DNA from: DASXBA01 sp036406475
Lineage (GTDB): Bacteria; Actinomycetota; Thermoleophilia; Solirubrobacterales; Thermoleophilaceae
Assembly (NCBI GenBank): GCA_036406475.1
Contig: DASXBA010000075.1
Span: 3,525-67,524 of the forward strand
Length of the DNA stretch: 64,000 nt
Reading direction: 5' to 3'
Part shown: positions 8,105-15,868 of the stretch, piece after piece
Numbering within the stretch: the stretch's first letter is position 1
How the letters are laid out: each line of letters opens with the position of its first letter
The notes under the pieces: model-generated
What the model saw: the letters and a program-made list of their open reading frames with translations, nothing else
The model's database searches: none
What the model was told of the DNA's origin: nothing
Position numbers and translations under genes: made by a program

Positions 8105-8493
8105 CGCCGGCCGCCCCGCCCCCTCGCACCAAACGCCAGCGCCATCGCCAGGTTGGCGACGCCCGCGCTTACCATCGCCGCCCGCGCCCCCGGCCGGCTG
8201 AACGCGGGGGAGCGTGCCCAGACAGCATCGGTGGCGAGCTCAGTGCCGCGCAGCCATGCGAGGGCCCACCAGTCCTTGCGCTTGCCGCGGCGGTCGGCGA
8301 GGGCGTGGGCGGCGGCAAAGGTCAGCCAGATCGGCCCGCAACGCCGGAAGAGCGCCCGCGTCTCCTCCGACGGGGCGTCGTGGCCGAGCACGCGCAGCGT
8401 GGCGTCGGGGGCGAGCAGCGTCCCCGTGCCGAGTGCCAGGTCGAAGGCGATCATGAAGCGGTTCTGGAGATCGACTGCGTCGTCGAGAGTCAT
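8101..8493 (-). CDS. Small hypothetical membrane-associated protein
   Basis: 130 residues with two to three moderately hydrophobic segments (FMIAFDLALGTGTLLA, PIWLTFAAAHALA, AAMVSAGVANLAMALAFGA) and a Gly/Arg-rich end. I do not recognise the family. It is the first gene of a two-gene unit with the SDR protein (4-nt ATGA overlap), which suggests a shared function. Confidence 0.6.
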   Translation of the reverse strand: MTLDDAVDLQNRFMIAFDLALGTGTLLAPDATLRVLGHDAPSEETRALFRRCGPIWLTFAAAHALADRRGKRKDWWALAWLRGTELATDAVWARSPAFSRPGARAAMVSAGVANLAMALAFGARGRGGRR

Positions 8494-8512
8494 GGGCGGA
8501 GGAGCCTAAAGG

Positions 8513-9493
8513 TCACGCTCGGCCGACGACCACGATCCGCCAGGGCGAGCGCTCGTTGCGGTGGACCTGCACGTCCGCGAAGCCGGCCTCCTCGAGCCAA
8601 CCCGCGATCTCTTCGCGGGAGAAGTTGCGGCCGTGGCTCCAGGCATAGAAGAGAAGGCTCGACAGGGCGCCCGGGCCGGCCTCGCCGGGCTCCGGGCGCT
8701 CGCTGTCGCCGATCACGAGGCAGCCGCCTTCCCTAAGCGCGACTCGCGCCATTTGCACGAGCTCGCGGTCGCGCTCCTCCGGCAGGTGATGGACGAGGTT
8801 GAAGACGGAGATCACGTCGACGCCGTGCTCGAGCCCGAGCTCGAACACGTCCCCCTCGACGAACGCGACCCGGTCGGCGAAGCCCTCCTCGGCCACGATC
8901 TCGCGGCCGGCCCTGGCCGCCGGCGGGAGGTCGAGCACGGCGGCCGTGAGCGACGGATACCGACGGCACATCGCCATCGAGAAGGCCCCATGGCCGCCGG
9001 CCACGTCCAGCAGCCGCCTGGGCTCCTCGACGGGCACGAGCGCGGCGTTGGCCGCGTGCTCCGGCCGGGAGATCTCGAACAGGCCGCGCATGTAGGCCCG
9101 CCATTGCTCCGGATCGCGCCGCTGCTCGTGCATCGCGTAGGCGCTCCCGTCGCGCACCGCCTCGGGCAGCATCGTCAGGACCTCCCAGTGCAGCTCGCCC
9201 TGGCCGCCGATGTAGGTGGCGATGGACTCCGGTGAGGAGCCCACCAGGAGCCGCTCGCTGACGGGCGCGTTGCGGAGCCGTCCGTCCGCCAGCTCCAGGT
9301 AGCCCAGGCCCAGCAGCGCGGTGGTGAGAGTCTCGGTCCCGAGCGGATCGAGGCCGAGGCGCTCGGCCAGCTCGGCCGCCCCGAGGCTTTCGCCGTGCAG
9401 CGCGTCGAACACGCCGAGCGTCACCCCGCAGGTCAGGGCGCGCCCTGCGATCGGCCCCCTGAAGCCGTCTACGAGGGGGTCGGGCTCGCCCAC
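8513..9493 (-). CDS. SAM-dependent O-methyltransferase (hydroxyneurosporene/acetylserotonin type)
   Basis: 326 residues in two domains. The N-terminal winged-helix dimerisation region (about 15-90: TLGVFDALHGESLGAAELAERLGL) is followed by a class I methyltransferase fold with SAM motif LLDVAGGHGAFSMAM (about 160-175), then VLDLPPAA, VEGDVFE and VFNLVHHLPEE. The family methylates oxygens of small aromatic or polyketide metabolites; no biosynthetic cluster surrounds it, so the substrate is unknown. It starts 11 nt from the end of the GGDEF gene. Confidence 0.85.
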   Translation of the reverse strand: MGEPDPLVDGFRGPIAGRALTCGVTLGVFDALHGESLGAAELAERLGLDPLGTETLTTALLGLGYLELADGRLRNAPVSERLLVGSSPESIATYIGGQGELHWEVLTMLPEAVRDGSAYAMHEQRRDPEQWRAYMRGLFEISRPEHAANAALVPVEEPRRLLDVAGGHGAFSMAMCRRYPSLTAAVLDLPPAARAGREIVAEEGFADRVAFVEGDVFELGLEHGVDVISVFNLVHHLPEERDRELVQMARVALREGGCLVIGDSERPEPGEAGPGALSSLLFYAWSHGRNFSREEIAGWLEEAGFADVQVHRNERSPWRIVVVGRA

Positions 9494-9503
9494 ACGGGGC
9501 AGA

Positions 9504-10547
9504 CTACGAGACGGCGGCGAGGGGTTCGGCGCCGTCGACCGCCACGCGGTCGCGCCCGTCGCGCTTGGCCCGGTAGAGGGCGGCGTCCGCCGCGCGCAGC
9601 AGGGCCTCGCTCCGCACCTGCGCGCCGGTCGCGGCCGCCACGCCGAGCGACACGGTCAGGTCGAGCCCGCCGAGCTCTGCGGTCGAGATGGCCTCGCGCA
9701 GGCGGTCGGCCACCTCCACGCCGCCCTCGACGTCGAGGCCGGGCATCAGGACCACGAACTCCTCGCCGCCCAGCCGGTAGATCAGCTCGAACGAGCGGAG
9801 GGCCTTGCGCATCTCGTAGGCGCAGTCGCGGAGCACGGCGTCGCCGCGGTCGTGGCCGTAGGTGTCGTTCACCGCCTTGAAGCAGTCGAGGTCCGCGACG
9901 ATCGCGCACACCGAGCCGCCGGTCAGGCTCGCCTGCTGCTCGAGCTCGGCCAGACGCAGGTCGAGCGCCTGGCGGTTGAGCAGGCCGGTGAGGGGGTCCA
10001 GGACCGCGTTGTCCCGCTGCTCGAGCTCCGCGCCCGTGAGGGCGGCGGTCACGCTCGTGAGGCTGACCAGGAGGGTGAGGGTGGCCAGCACCAGCCGCGG
10101 GTCGTCGACGAAGCCGCTTGGGTCGACCGGCGCCGTCACTCCCAGGACCACCAGCGCCGTGAGCGCCGCGAACGCGATGACGACGCGGCTCCTGAAGCGG
10201 GTCGCGGCCATGGCCGAGGGGATCACGAGCCACGGCAGGGCGGGGCTGGCCGGGCCGCCCGTGCCCGCGGCGGCGATGGCGAGCACGCCCAGCGTGAGCA
10301 GCAGGGTCTGGGCGGCCAGGCGCTCGGGCTGCCTGGCGCGCCGAAGGCGAAACTCGAACGACCCCAGGGCCAGCCCGGCGACGCCAAGGAGGATGAGGGT
10401 CCAGGACGGATCCCACGGGAGGGCCACCAGCATGGCCGCGGCGATAGCCCCGATGGTGACCGCCCGGGCCCGCTTCATCCGTCCATGGGCGTCGACGAGG
10501 CGAGTTCGGTCCAGCTCTGTGGGCAAGAGCCACGACCCGGGGGGCAT
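9504..10547 (-). CDS. Membrane-anchored diguanylate cyclase (GGDEF)
   Basis: Five to six membrane helices (about 25-175) precede a GGDEF domain with DPLTGLLNRQ, DLDCFKAVNDTYGH and active-site GGEEF, expected to make c-di-GMP from two GTP. The inhibitory I-site RxxD is degenerate (RSFE, Glu for Asp), so product inhibition may be weak. No EAL partner is adjacent. An internal ATG at 10478 (MKRARAVTIG) just before the first helix is an alternative start. Confidence 0.88.
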   Translation of the reverse strand: MPPGSWLLPTELDRTRLVDAHGRMKRARAVTIGAIAAAMLVALPWDPSWTLILLGVAGLALGSFEFRLRRARQPERLAAQTLLLTLGVLAIAAAGTGGPASPALPWLVIPSAMAATRFRSRVVIAFAALTALVVLGVTAPVDPSGFVDDPRLVLATLTLLVSLTSVTAALTGAELEQRDNAVLDPLTGLLNRQALDLRLAELEQQASLTGGSVCAIVADLDCFKAVNDTYGHDRGDAVLRDCAYEMRKALRSFELIYRLGGEEFVVLMPGLDVEGGVEVADRLREAISTAELGGLDLTVSLGVAAATGAQVRSEALLRAADAALYRAKRDGRDRVAVDGAEPLAAVS

Positions 10548-10619
10548 GCCTCATGTACTCGGCCCGGCGGATGCGGGCCTTGAGCACTCTGCCTCAAAGT
10601 CACCAGGCCGTCCGCTCAG

Positions 10620-10625
10620 TACAAT
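10620..10625 (+). promoter_or_regulatory. Candidate -10 element of the ferredoxin gene
   Basis: TACAAT lies 12 nt before the ATG at 10638, giving a predicted leader of only about 5 nt. No good -35 is seen 17 bp upstream. The call rests on the hexamer and spacing only. Confidence 0.45.
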
Positions 10626-10637
10626 CTCGCGCTCCCT

Positions 10638-10901
10638 ATGGCCTACGTAATCGCCGAACCCTGCATCGGACAAAAGGACAACTCGTGCGTCGAGGTGTGC
10701 CCGGTGGACTGCATCCACCCCACCCCCGACGAGCCCGACTACGACGCCGTCGAGCAGCTCTACATCGACCCGGAGGAGTGCATCGACTGCGATGCCTGCG
10801 TCGAGGCGTGCCCCGTTGACGCCTGCTTCGCCGAGGATCAGCTGCCAGACGAGTGGTCGAAGTACACCGAGGTCAACTCGGCGTACTACAAGTCAGACTG
10901 A
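10638..10901 (+). CDS. 7Fe-type dicluster ferredoxin
   Basis: 87 residues with two cluster motifs: an N-terminal C..(7)..CVEVCPVDC set typical of a [3Fe-4S]/[4Fe-4S] site, and a C-terminal CIDCDACVEACPVDA [4Fe-4S] set. It carries electrons in the cytosol, plausibly to P450s or other oxidases. It is closely paralogous to the ferredoxin at 13473-13757, sharing SC.EVCPVDCIHP and EQLYIDP..CIDCDACVEA. Its TGA stop (10899-10901) lies in the left arm of the terminator palindrome shared with the convergent Mrp gene. Confidence 0.93.
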   Translation: MAYVIAEPCIGQKDNSCVEVCPVDCIHPTPDEPDYDAVEQLYIDPEECIDCDACVEACPVDACFAEDQLPDEWSKYTEVNSAYYKSD

Positions 10902-10930
10902 AAAAAAGGGGACGGGGCCCTTTTTTTCAG
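10898..10930. terminator. Bidirectional terminator palindrome between ferredoxin and Mrp genes
   Basis: A perfect 13-bp inverted repeat, CTGAAAAAAAGGG (10898-10910) and CCCTTTTTTTCAG (10918-10930), with a 7-nt loop. Read either way it is a G/C-topped stem followed by a T-run. The outer CTGA/TCAG supplies the TGA stop codon of both convergent genes. Its central 29 bp recur with one mismatch at 19015-19043. Confidence 0.85.
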
Positions 10931-12072
10931 GGCGCCATGGGGAGCGCCGTGCCGGTGACCTCCGGCAGCGGCGGCCCCGACGGTGCCTGCATCACGGGAA
11001 GCTCCTGCGGCGTGGCCGCGATGATCCCGCGCGCCGTGTGGAAGATCGCCTGGGCGGCCGGGGCGTCCGGATCCTCGAGCACGAGGGGGAGACCCTCGTC
11101 CGAGGCCACCCGCAGCTCCTCCTGAAGCGGGATCTTGCCGAGCAGCGGCACGTCGAGGTCGTCCGCCAGCACCTGGCCGCCGCCCTCGCCGAAGATCGTG
11201 AAGCGCTCGCCCGTCGGCGTCGTGAAGCCGGACATGTTCTCCACGACGCCCGCGATCTCGAGGTCGAAGCGCAGCGCCGACTCCGCCGCCCGCTTGGCGA
11301 CGTTCTGCGCGGCCGGCTGCGGCGTGGTGACGATCACGAACTTCGCCTGCGGGAGTAGCTGGGCAAGGGTCATCGAGACGTCGCCGGTGCCGGGCGGCAG
11401 GTCGATCAGCAAGTAGTCGAGCTCGCCCCAGTCGACGTCCTCCAGGAACTGCCGGATCGCCTTGTGGAGCATCGGGCCGCGCCAGGTGATCGCCTGGTCC
11501 GGCTCGGACAGGAAGAACTCGATCGAGATCGCCTTGACACCGCCGGCGGCGTCCAGCGGGATGATCTTGCGCTCGCCGGAGACCTTGGGCCGTCCGTGCA
11601 CACCGAGCATGCGCGGGATCGAGTAGCCCCAGACGTCGGCGTCCATCGCGGCCGCCGGCCGCCCCTCGAGCTGGAGGGCCGCCGCCAGGTTGGCGGTGAT
11701 CGTCGACTTGCCGACGCCGCCCTTGCCCGAGCCGACGCAGATGATGTTCTTGACCGCTGCGAGCGCCCCCTCGGGCAGCCCGCCCTGGCGCCCGAGCCGC
11801 TGCTGGAGACCCTGCTTCTCCTCAGGGGTGAGGACGTCGAAGCCGACGTTGACGTGCTGGACGCCCTCGAGCTCGCTCACACACTGGACCACGGCCTGCT
11901 GGAAGTGGGAGCGGATCGGGCAGCCGGGCGTGGTCAGCGAGACCACGACGTCCACCCGCCCCGGCTCGGGCTGCTCGATCGAGCGAACCATTCCGAGCGA
12001 CACGATGTCCTTGCGGAGCTCGGGGTCGATGACCCGGCGGAGGGAGTCGTTGATCTGTTCGTGGCTGGGCAT
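10927..12072 (-). CDS. mrp: Mrp/ApbC-family iron-sulfur cluster carrier ATPase
   Basis: An N-terminal MIP18/DUF59 domain (INDSLRRVIDPELRKDIVSLGMV..TPGCP) is joined to a ParA-like P-loop ATPase with deviant Walker A GSGKGGVGKS, AMDADVWGYS and LLIDLPPGTGD. Such proteins bind and transfer Fe-S clusters to apo-enzymes. I prefer ATG 12072; the frame extends to TTG 12090. The CxxC near the C-terminus of many Mrp proteins is not seen, which is a variation worth noting. Neighbouring ferredoxins and ferredoxin reductase form an Fe-S themed block. Its stop lies in the bidirectional terminator. Confidence 0.9.
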   Translation of the reverse strand: MPSHEQINDSLRRVIDPELRKDIVSLGMVRSIEQPEPGRVDVVVSLTTPGCPIRSHFQQAVVQCVSELEGVQHVNVGFDVLTPEEKQGLQQRLGRQGGLPEGALAAVKNIICVGSGKGGVGKSTITANLAAALQLEGRPAAAMDADVWGYSIPRMLGVHGRPKVSGERKIIPLDAAGGVKAISIEFFLSEPDQAITWRGPMLHKAIRQFLEDVDWGELDYLLIDLPPGTGDVSMTLAQLLPQAKFVIVTTPQPAAQNVAKRAAESALRFDLEIAGVVENMSGFTTPTGERFTIFGEGGGQVLADDLDVPLLGKIPLQEELRVASDEGLPLVLEDPDAPAAQAIFHTARGIIAATPQELPVMQAPSGPPLPEVTGTALPMAP

Positions 12073-12102
12073 GGGCTTCGATTGTGGCAAACCGGCGACC
12101 GG

Positions 12103-13473
12103 TTACTGGTGCCCGGCGGCGAGGAGCTCGTCGCGCGAGGCCAGCTTCACGCGCGGGCGCTTCCCCTCGCGGCCGCGCTCGAGCTCGTGGGCGTCGATCG
12201 CGCGCCAGCCGTCGGCCGTCACCACCTCGGGGTTGCGCTTCGCGAGCAGGGCCTCGACCTTCTCCGGCTCCGGGTTCGGCGGCGCCTCGAGCGACCCCGA
12301 GGCCAGGTCATCGGCCAGGCAGGCGACGGTCTCCTCGGCATCGCGCTTGTTGGTGCCGAGGATGCCCGTCGGCCCGCGCTTGATCCAGCCGACCGCATAC
12401 ACGCCCGGCAGCGGCTCGCCCTCCACGAAGACCCGTCCGCGCTCGTTGGGCAGGACGAAGCTCTGCTCGTCGAACGGCACGTCTGGCAGCGGCACCGCCT
12501 GGTAGCCGACCGACCGCAGCGCCAGGCCGCACTCGATTGTCTCGATGTCGTCGTCCGCGGCGCGAGGACGGAGGCTGCCGTCGTCGGTCCTCACGATCTC
12601 GTTACGGCGGATGTCGATCGCCTCCACTGTCCCCTCGCCGCGAATCTCGACCGGTGAGCGCAGGAAGCGGAGCACGATGCGGCTGCGGGGATCCGGAGCC
12701 TCGTCCCTGGCGGCGAACCCGCGCAGCAGCTCCACGTTCTTCCGCGCCGTGAAGGTGCCGTCCTCGTCGAGCCAGGCCTTCGACAGCGTGTCGAGCTCGA
12801 TCTCGTTCGGATCCACGCGGAGGTCGACGCCGTCCATCCGCCCCAGCTCGCGTAGCTCGGCGCTGGTGAAGGCGGCCTGGGCGGGACCGCGACGGCCCAG
12901 CACGACGACCTCCTCGATCCGGCTCTCGCGAAGCGCCTCGAGCGCGTGGTCGGCGACGTCGGTGCGCTCGAGCTCCTCGGTGCTGAGCGTGAGCATCCTG
13001 GTCACGTCCGCCGCCACGTTGCCGTTGCCGATCACGACGGCGCGCTCGGCGGACAGGTCGAACTCGAGGTCCCGGTAGTCCGGGTGGCCGTTGTACCAGG
13101 CGACGAACTCCGTGGCCGCCCAGCTTCCCGGCAGGTCCTCGCCCGGGATCCCGAGCGACTTGTCGGTCTGGGCGCCGGTCGCGTAGATCACGGCGCTGTA
13201 GTGCTCCATCAGCTCGGGATGCGAGATGTCGACGCCCACTTCGACGTTCCCGAAGAAGCGGCAGCCTCGGCCCAGCGTCGCCCTGTCGAAGGTCTCGTCG
13301 AGCCGCTTGATCTCCTGGTGGTCGGGCGCGACGCCGCCGCGCAGCAGCCCCCAGGGCGTGGGCAGGCGCTCGAACAGGTCGATCTCGACGTCGCCGCGCT
13401 GCCGGAGCAGCCGATCGGCGGCGAACGCGCCCGCCGGCCCCGCGCCCACGATCGCCACGCGCGCGCCCGCCAT
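12103..13473 (-). CDS. fprA: FprA-type ferredoxin/NADP+ reductase (adrenodoxin-reductase family)
   Basis: 456 residues. FAD-binding VAIVGAGPAGAFAADRLL at the N-terminus, PTPWGLLRGGVAPDHQEIK (family signature), NADP-binding VVIGNGNVAADVTRML, and C-terminal GWIKRGPTGILGTNKRDA. It transfers electrons between NADPH and ferredoxin. It overlaps the ferredoxin gene by 1 nt (TGATG), so both are made together; in mycobacterial FprB the same two modules are fused into one protein, which supports a physical partnership. Confidence 0.94.
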   Translation of the reverse strand: MAGARVAIVGAGPAGAFAADRLLRQRGDVEIDLFERLPTPWGLLRGGVAPDHQEIKRLDETFDRATLGRGCRFFGNVEVGVDISHPELMEHYSAVIYATGAQTDKSLGIPGEDLPGSWAATEFVAWYNGHPDYRDLEFDLSAERAVVIGNGNVAADVTRMLTLSTEELERTDVADHALEALRESRIEEVVVLGRRGPAQAAFTSAELRELGRMDGVDLRVDPNEIELDTLSKAWLDEDGTFTARKNVELLRGFAARDEAPDPRSRIVLRFLRSPVEIRGEGTVEAIDIRRNEIVRTDDGSLRPRAADDDIETIECGLALRSVGYQAVPLPDVPFDEQSFVLPNERGRVFVEGEPLPGVYAVGWIKRGPTGILGTNKRDAEETVACLADDLASGSLEAPPNPEPEKVEALLAKRNPEVVTADGWRAIDAHELERGREGKRPRVKLASRDELLAAGHQ

Positions 13474-13757
13474 CAGGCCGCCGCCGTCCGCTCCGCTGTG
13501 CCCGCCTCGGCGAAGAACTCCGCGTTCAGCTCCAGGGCGTACTTGAACTTCTCAGGCGTCTCGAAGTCGGCGAAGATCGCGTCGACCGGGCACGCCTCGA
13601 CGCACGCGTCGCAGTCGATGCAGTAGTCCGGATCGATGTAGAGCTGCTCGGCCGTCTCGAAGTCCGGATCCCCGGGCTTCGGATGGATGCAGTCCACGGG
13701 ACAGACCTCGATGCACGAGTCGTCCTTGATGCAGGAGCCGGCGATTACGTAGGTCAT
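13473..13757 (-). CDS. 7Fe-type ferredoxin, partner of FprA
   Basis: 94 residues, MTYVIAGSCIKDDSCIEVC start, two cluster motifs as in the ferredoxin at 10638, and a ~30-residue helical tail ending TAERTAAA. Likely electron partner of the reductase encoded next to it (1-nt overlap). The 5' region holds a structured repeat element 35-200 nt upstream. Confidence 0.93.
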   Translation of the reverse strand: MTYVIAGSCIKDDSCIEVCPVDCIHPKPGDPDFETAEQLYIDPDYCIDCDACVEACPVDAIFADFETPEKFKYALELNAEFFAEAGTAERTAAA

Positions 13758-13791
13758 GTGTCGCTAAAGGCTATGCGTCTGCGGCGGCAAG

Positions 13792-13819
13792 GTCGTAGGT
13801 GGTAGGTCGTAGGTGGTAG
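13792..13819 (+). repeat. Heptanucleotide TAG repeats, copy 1 (4 units)
   Basis: Four consecutive 7-mers of the form NNNNTAG: GTCGTAG, GTGGTAG, GTCGTAG, GTGGTAG. Because 7 is not a multiple of 3, TAG occurs in all three forward frames. A longer set of the same kind (46391-46446) precedes the second copy of the structured element. Confidence 0.8.
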
Positions 13820-13832
13820 GGCTGTGGGCCCG

Positions 13833-13960
13833 TTTCGGGGGTCGGCTGACCGGCGAAAACCAAGCTGGGCAAGGAAGCAGGGAGCGACGCGTGCGAATGC
13901 ACGCGGGCGACCGATCACGCCGCCCAGCGCCGGTTTGCAGCCGCCAGGCGACCCCCGAAA
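13833..13960 (+). other. Structured repeat element, copy 1 (candidate RNA)
   Basis: This gene-free stretch (the whole gap is 13758-14097) can fold: outer stem TTTCGGGGGTCG (13833-13844) with CGACCCCCGAAA (13949-13960); AAACC with GGTTT; GCTGGGC (13864-13870) with GCCCAGC (13922-13928); and an inner hairpin GCGTGC/GCACGC (13889-13904). The unpaired core AAGGAAGCAGGGAGCGAC (13871-13888) and GACCGATCACGC match the second copy at 46443-46521, while the stems differ in sequence but keep pairing. Strand is assigned from the heptads that precede both copies. It may also lie in the 5' region of the ferredoxin-fprA mRNA on the other strand. Confidence 0.65.
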
Positions 13961-13968
13961 GCACTGAC

Positions 13969-13986
13969 GGCGCCCCGAAGGGCGCC
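13969..13986. other. Stable hairpin beside the structured element
   Basis: GGCGCCC/GGGCGCC, 7 bp with a 4-nt loop; on the minus strand the loop is C(TTCG)G, an exceptionally stable tetraloop, which would suit an RNA transcribed towards the ferredoxin gene. No T-run. The rest of 13987-14097 shows nothing further that I can name. Confidence 0.5.
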
Positions 13987-14097
13987 GCCAGCTGAGGGAG
14001 GAGAGATACTGCATCACTACCGGCGCTTGGATTACTACTCAGCCGGCAGCCTCACCCCGGTCCCGGTCTCTCCGGCCGGTCGGGGGGAAGGGTGCTG

Positions 14098-14658
14098 TTA
14101 CGCGCCCACCTGCTCCTGGACGCGCTGGACCAGCGTCTCCGCCTGGCCCTCGAACTCGCGGCGCGCGCTCTTGACCTGGCGCTCGGCCTGGCGACGGGCG
14201 GACTTCACCTGACGCTCGGCCTCGCGGCGGTTGCGACGCACGAGACGCGTGGCCTGGTTACGGCGCTGACGCAGCTCACGCTCGAGGCGCGTGCGCGTGC
14301 GCTTCACCTGGCGCAGCGTGCGGTTGCGGCCGGTGGTGCCACGGCGCTCGAACTTGCGGAGGCTCGTGGTGACGCGGCGCTGGAGCTTGGTCAGCTCGCG
14401 CTCGGCGCTGTCCCGGCTCGCGGTGTACGGCCGCGTGGCATCGACGACGGCGTCACGCGCGGTGAGCGCGGCACCGACGGGGATGAGCACGGCCCGCTCG
14501 ACCTGGGCCTGCACGACGCTGAGCGTCGAGAGCTCGGCCTGGGCGCGGGTCTCGGCAGCGCGACGGGCCGACTGCTTGCGACGAGCGGCGTTACGCCGGC
14601 GGGTCGCGGCGGCCTTGCGAGCGGCTGCCTTTCTCTGGGTCTCGGTCTGGGTAGCCAT
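14098..14658 (-). CDS. Arg/Lys/Ala-rich helical (coiled-coil) protein, nucleoid- or surface-associated candidate
   Basis: 186 residues, almost entirely helical. The basic N-terminus (QRKAAARKAAATRRRNAARRK) resembles H1/HupB-type tails; the central part has a short hydrophobic stretch, and the C-terminal half has heptad-like RRQAERQVKSARR units. No enzyme motif is seen. Histone-H1-like DNA binding or an HBHA/phasin-like role are possibilities; the sequence does not decide. A good Shine-Dalgarno (GGAAGGAGAGG) precedes the ATG. The promoter upstream fits both SigA and SigB-type consensus. Confidence 0.75.
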   Translation of the reverse strand: MATQTETQRKAAARKAAATRRRNAARRKQSARRAAETRAQAELSTLSVVQAQVERAVLIPVGAALTARDAVVDATRPYTASRDSAERELTKLQRRVTTSLRKFERRGTTGRNRTLRQVKRTRTRLERELRQRRNQATRLVRRNRREAERQVKSARRQAERQVKSARREFEGQAETLVQRVQEQVGA

Positions 14659-14731
14659 TTACTTCTTCTCACCTCTCCTTCCCTGTCTAGGGAGGGACTT
14701 CGGGGACCTTATTAGTTCTAAGCTCAGTAGA

Positions 14732-14759
14732 AATATACCACCGAACACATGTACGTAAA
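14732..14759 (-). promoter_or_regulatory. Promoter of the basic helical protein
   Basis: On the minus strand TTTACG (14754-14759), a 16-bp spacer and TATATT (14732-14737) fit a housekeeping promoter. The same site read as GTTT-N16-TGGTAT fits the SigB/F stress consensus (GTTT/GGGTAT). The 5' leader would be about 65 nt. It lies in an unusually AT-rich patch. Confidence 0.55.
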
Positions 14760-14800
14760 CCTCTACCGGTAGCCGGTTACAAAGCGGCTTCGCCGAGAGC

Positions 14801-15856
14801 TCAGACGGCCGCTTGCGGAGCGGCGTTGCGAGCGAGCCAGGCGCTCGGCCGCTTGAGCTCGGAGAGCGTCGGCAAGGCGTCCGCAGAGGACCAGACGCGG
14901 TTCAGGACATCGACCCCGCCCTCCCTCGCCACCTCGTCACAGAAGGCACGACCCATCTCGTACTGGCGCATCTTGAGGTCCATGCCGAGCAGGCGGCCGA
15001 TGATCTTCTCGGGCGTGGAGCGGCTGCTGCGCCGGCGCTCCATTGCGTCGCGGAGCCCAGCGTAGGAAGGGAGCAGGTCCGGCCCGAGGGCGTCCATCAC
15101 GTGCTCCGCGTAGCCCTCGACCACCGCCATCGCGGCCTGGAGCCGGTTCATCAGGTCCCGCTGCTCGCGGGTCTGCACCAGCGCCGCCAGCCCGCCCTCG
15201 CGAAAGGCCTCGACCAGCTGCGCCGGCCGCGGCAGCGACGGCATCCCGCCGGCGGCTCCCGATTCGATCCGGACCTCCACGGTGTCGAGGTACTCGCGGA
15301 CCAGCGCGCGCAGATGCTCGCGCAGCCAGGGCACGCCCTGGAACTGGAAGGCATGGGTCAGCTCGTGGATGACGATCCAGCCGTAGAAGCTGTCGCGGTC
15401 CACGTCCAGCTCGCGGACGGCGCGGCTGAGGTTGGGGGCCACGTACAGCAGCCGCGGCTCGCGCTCGCGCACCGGCAGGAGCGACAGCTCGTACTGGCCG
15501 AGGACGCGCGTGGAGGCGTAGCCGATCACGAGGCCGGCCTCGGCAGCGAGCGTCGCGCCGGCGCCGAGACGGAGGGCGCCCGCGAGCGGCCCGGCGAACT
15601 CGAAGCGCTGCTCGAAGCGGGCGGCAACGGGATCGAGCAGGTCGGCGAGGGAGTCGAGGTTGACGTCCGCCCAGTCCGAGCGGCTCACCAGCTCCGCGGC
15701 CGGTACGGGATTGACGGGCTCGAGCTGCGTGTAAGAGGCCACCGGCGCCTCCATCTGCTCGCTGAGGGCGACCAGGTCGACGCCCAGATCGACGGGCTCG
15801 CTCTCCGAGCCCGCCGCGAAGTGCGCCACCTGGCGGGCGATCGACCAGTCAACCAT
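14801..15856 (-). CDS. Zinc-dependent metalloprotease (zincin; F420-biosynthesis-associated family)
   Basis: 351 residues. Zincin motif VIHELTHAFQF (HExxH) and a downstream Glu in VVEGYAEHVMDALG as probable third ligand, with helical flanks throughout and no signal peptide. The pattern matches the actinobacterial family annotated as zinc-dependent metalloprotease or coenzyme F420 biosynthesis-associated protein; the substrate is unknown. It ends the NHEJ run, 12 nt after the polymerase-domain gene, so co-transcription is likely. Confidence 0.85.
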   Translation of the reverse strand: MVDWSIARQVAHFAAGSESEPVDLGVDLVALSEQMEAPVASYTQLEPVNPVPAAELVSRSDWADVNLDSLADLLDPVAARFEQRFEFAGPLAGALRLGAGATLAAEAGLVIGYASTRVLGQYELSLLPVREREPRLLYVAPNLSRAVRELDVDRDSFYGWIVIHELTHAFQFQGVPWLREHLRALVREYLDTVEVRIESGAAGGMPSLPRPAQLVEAFREGGLAALVQTREQRDLMNRLQAAMAVVEGYAEHVMDALGPDLLPSYAGLRDAMERRRSSRSTPEKIIGRLLGMDLKMRQYEMGRAFCDEVAREGGVDVLNRVWSSADALPTLSELKRPSAWLARNAAPQAAV

Positions 15857-15868
15857 CCTGCTTGAAAC

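Noticed and set aside
13861..13930. Resemblance of GGCAAGGAAGCAG to the GGAAGGAAGCAGC tip of bacterial SRP RNA
   Set aside because: The SRP domain IV needs a short GGAA-type tetraloop and two defined internal loops; here the motif sits in a large loop closed by GCTGGGC/GCCCAGC, and there are two copies, whereas SRP RNA is normally single-copy.
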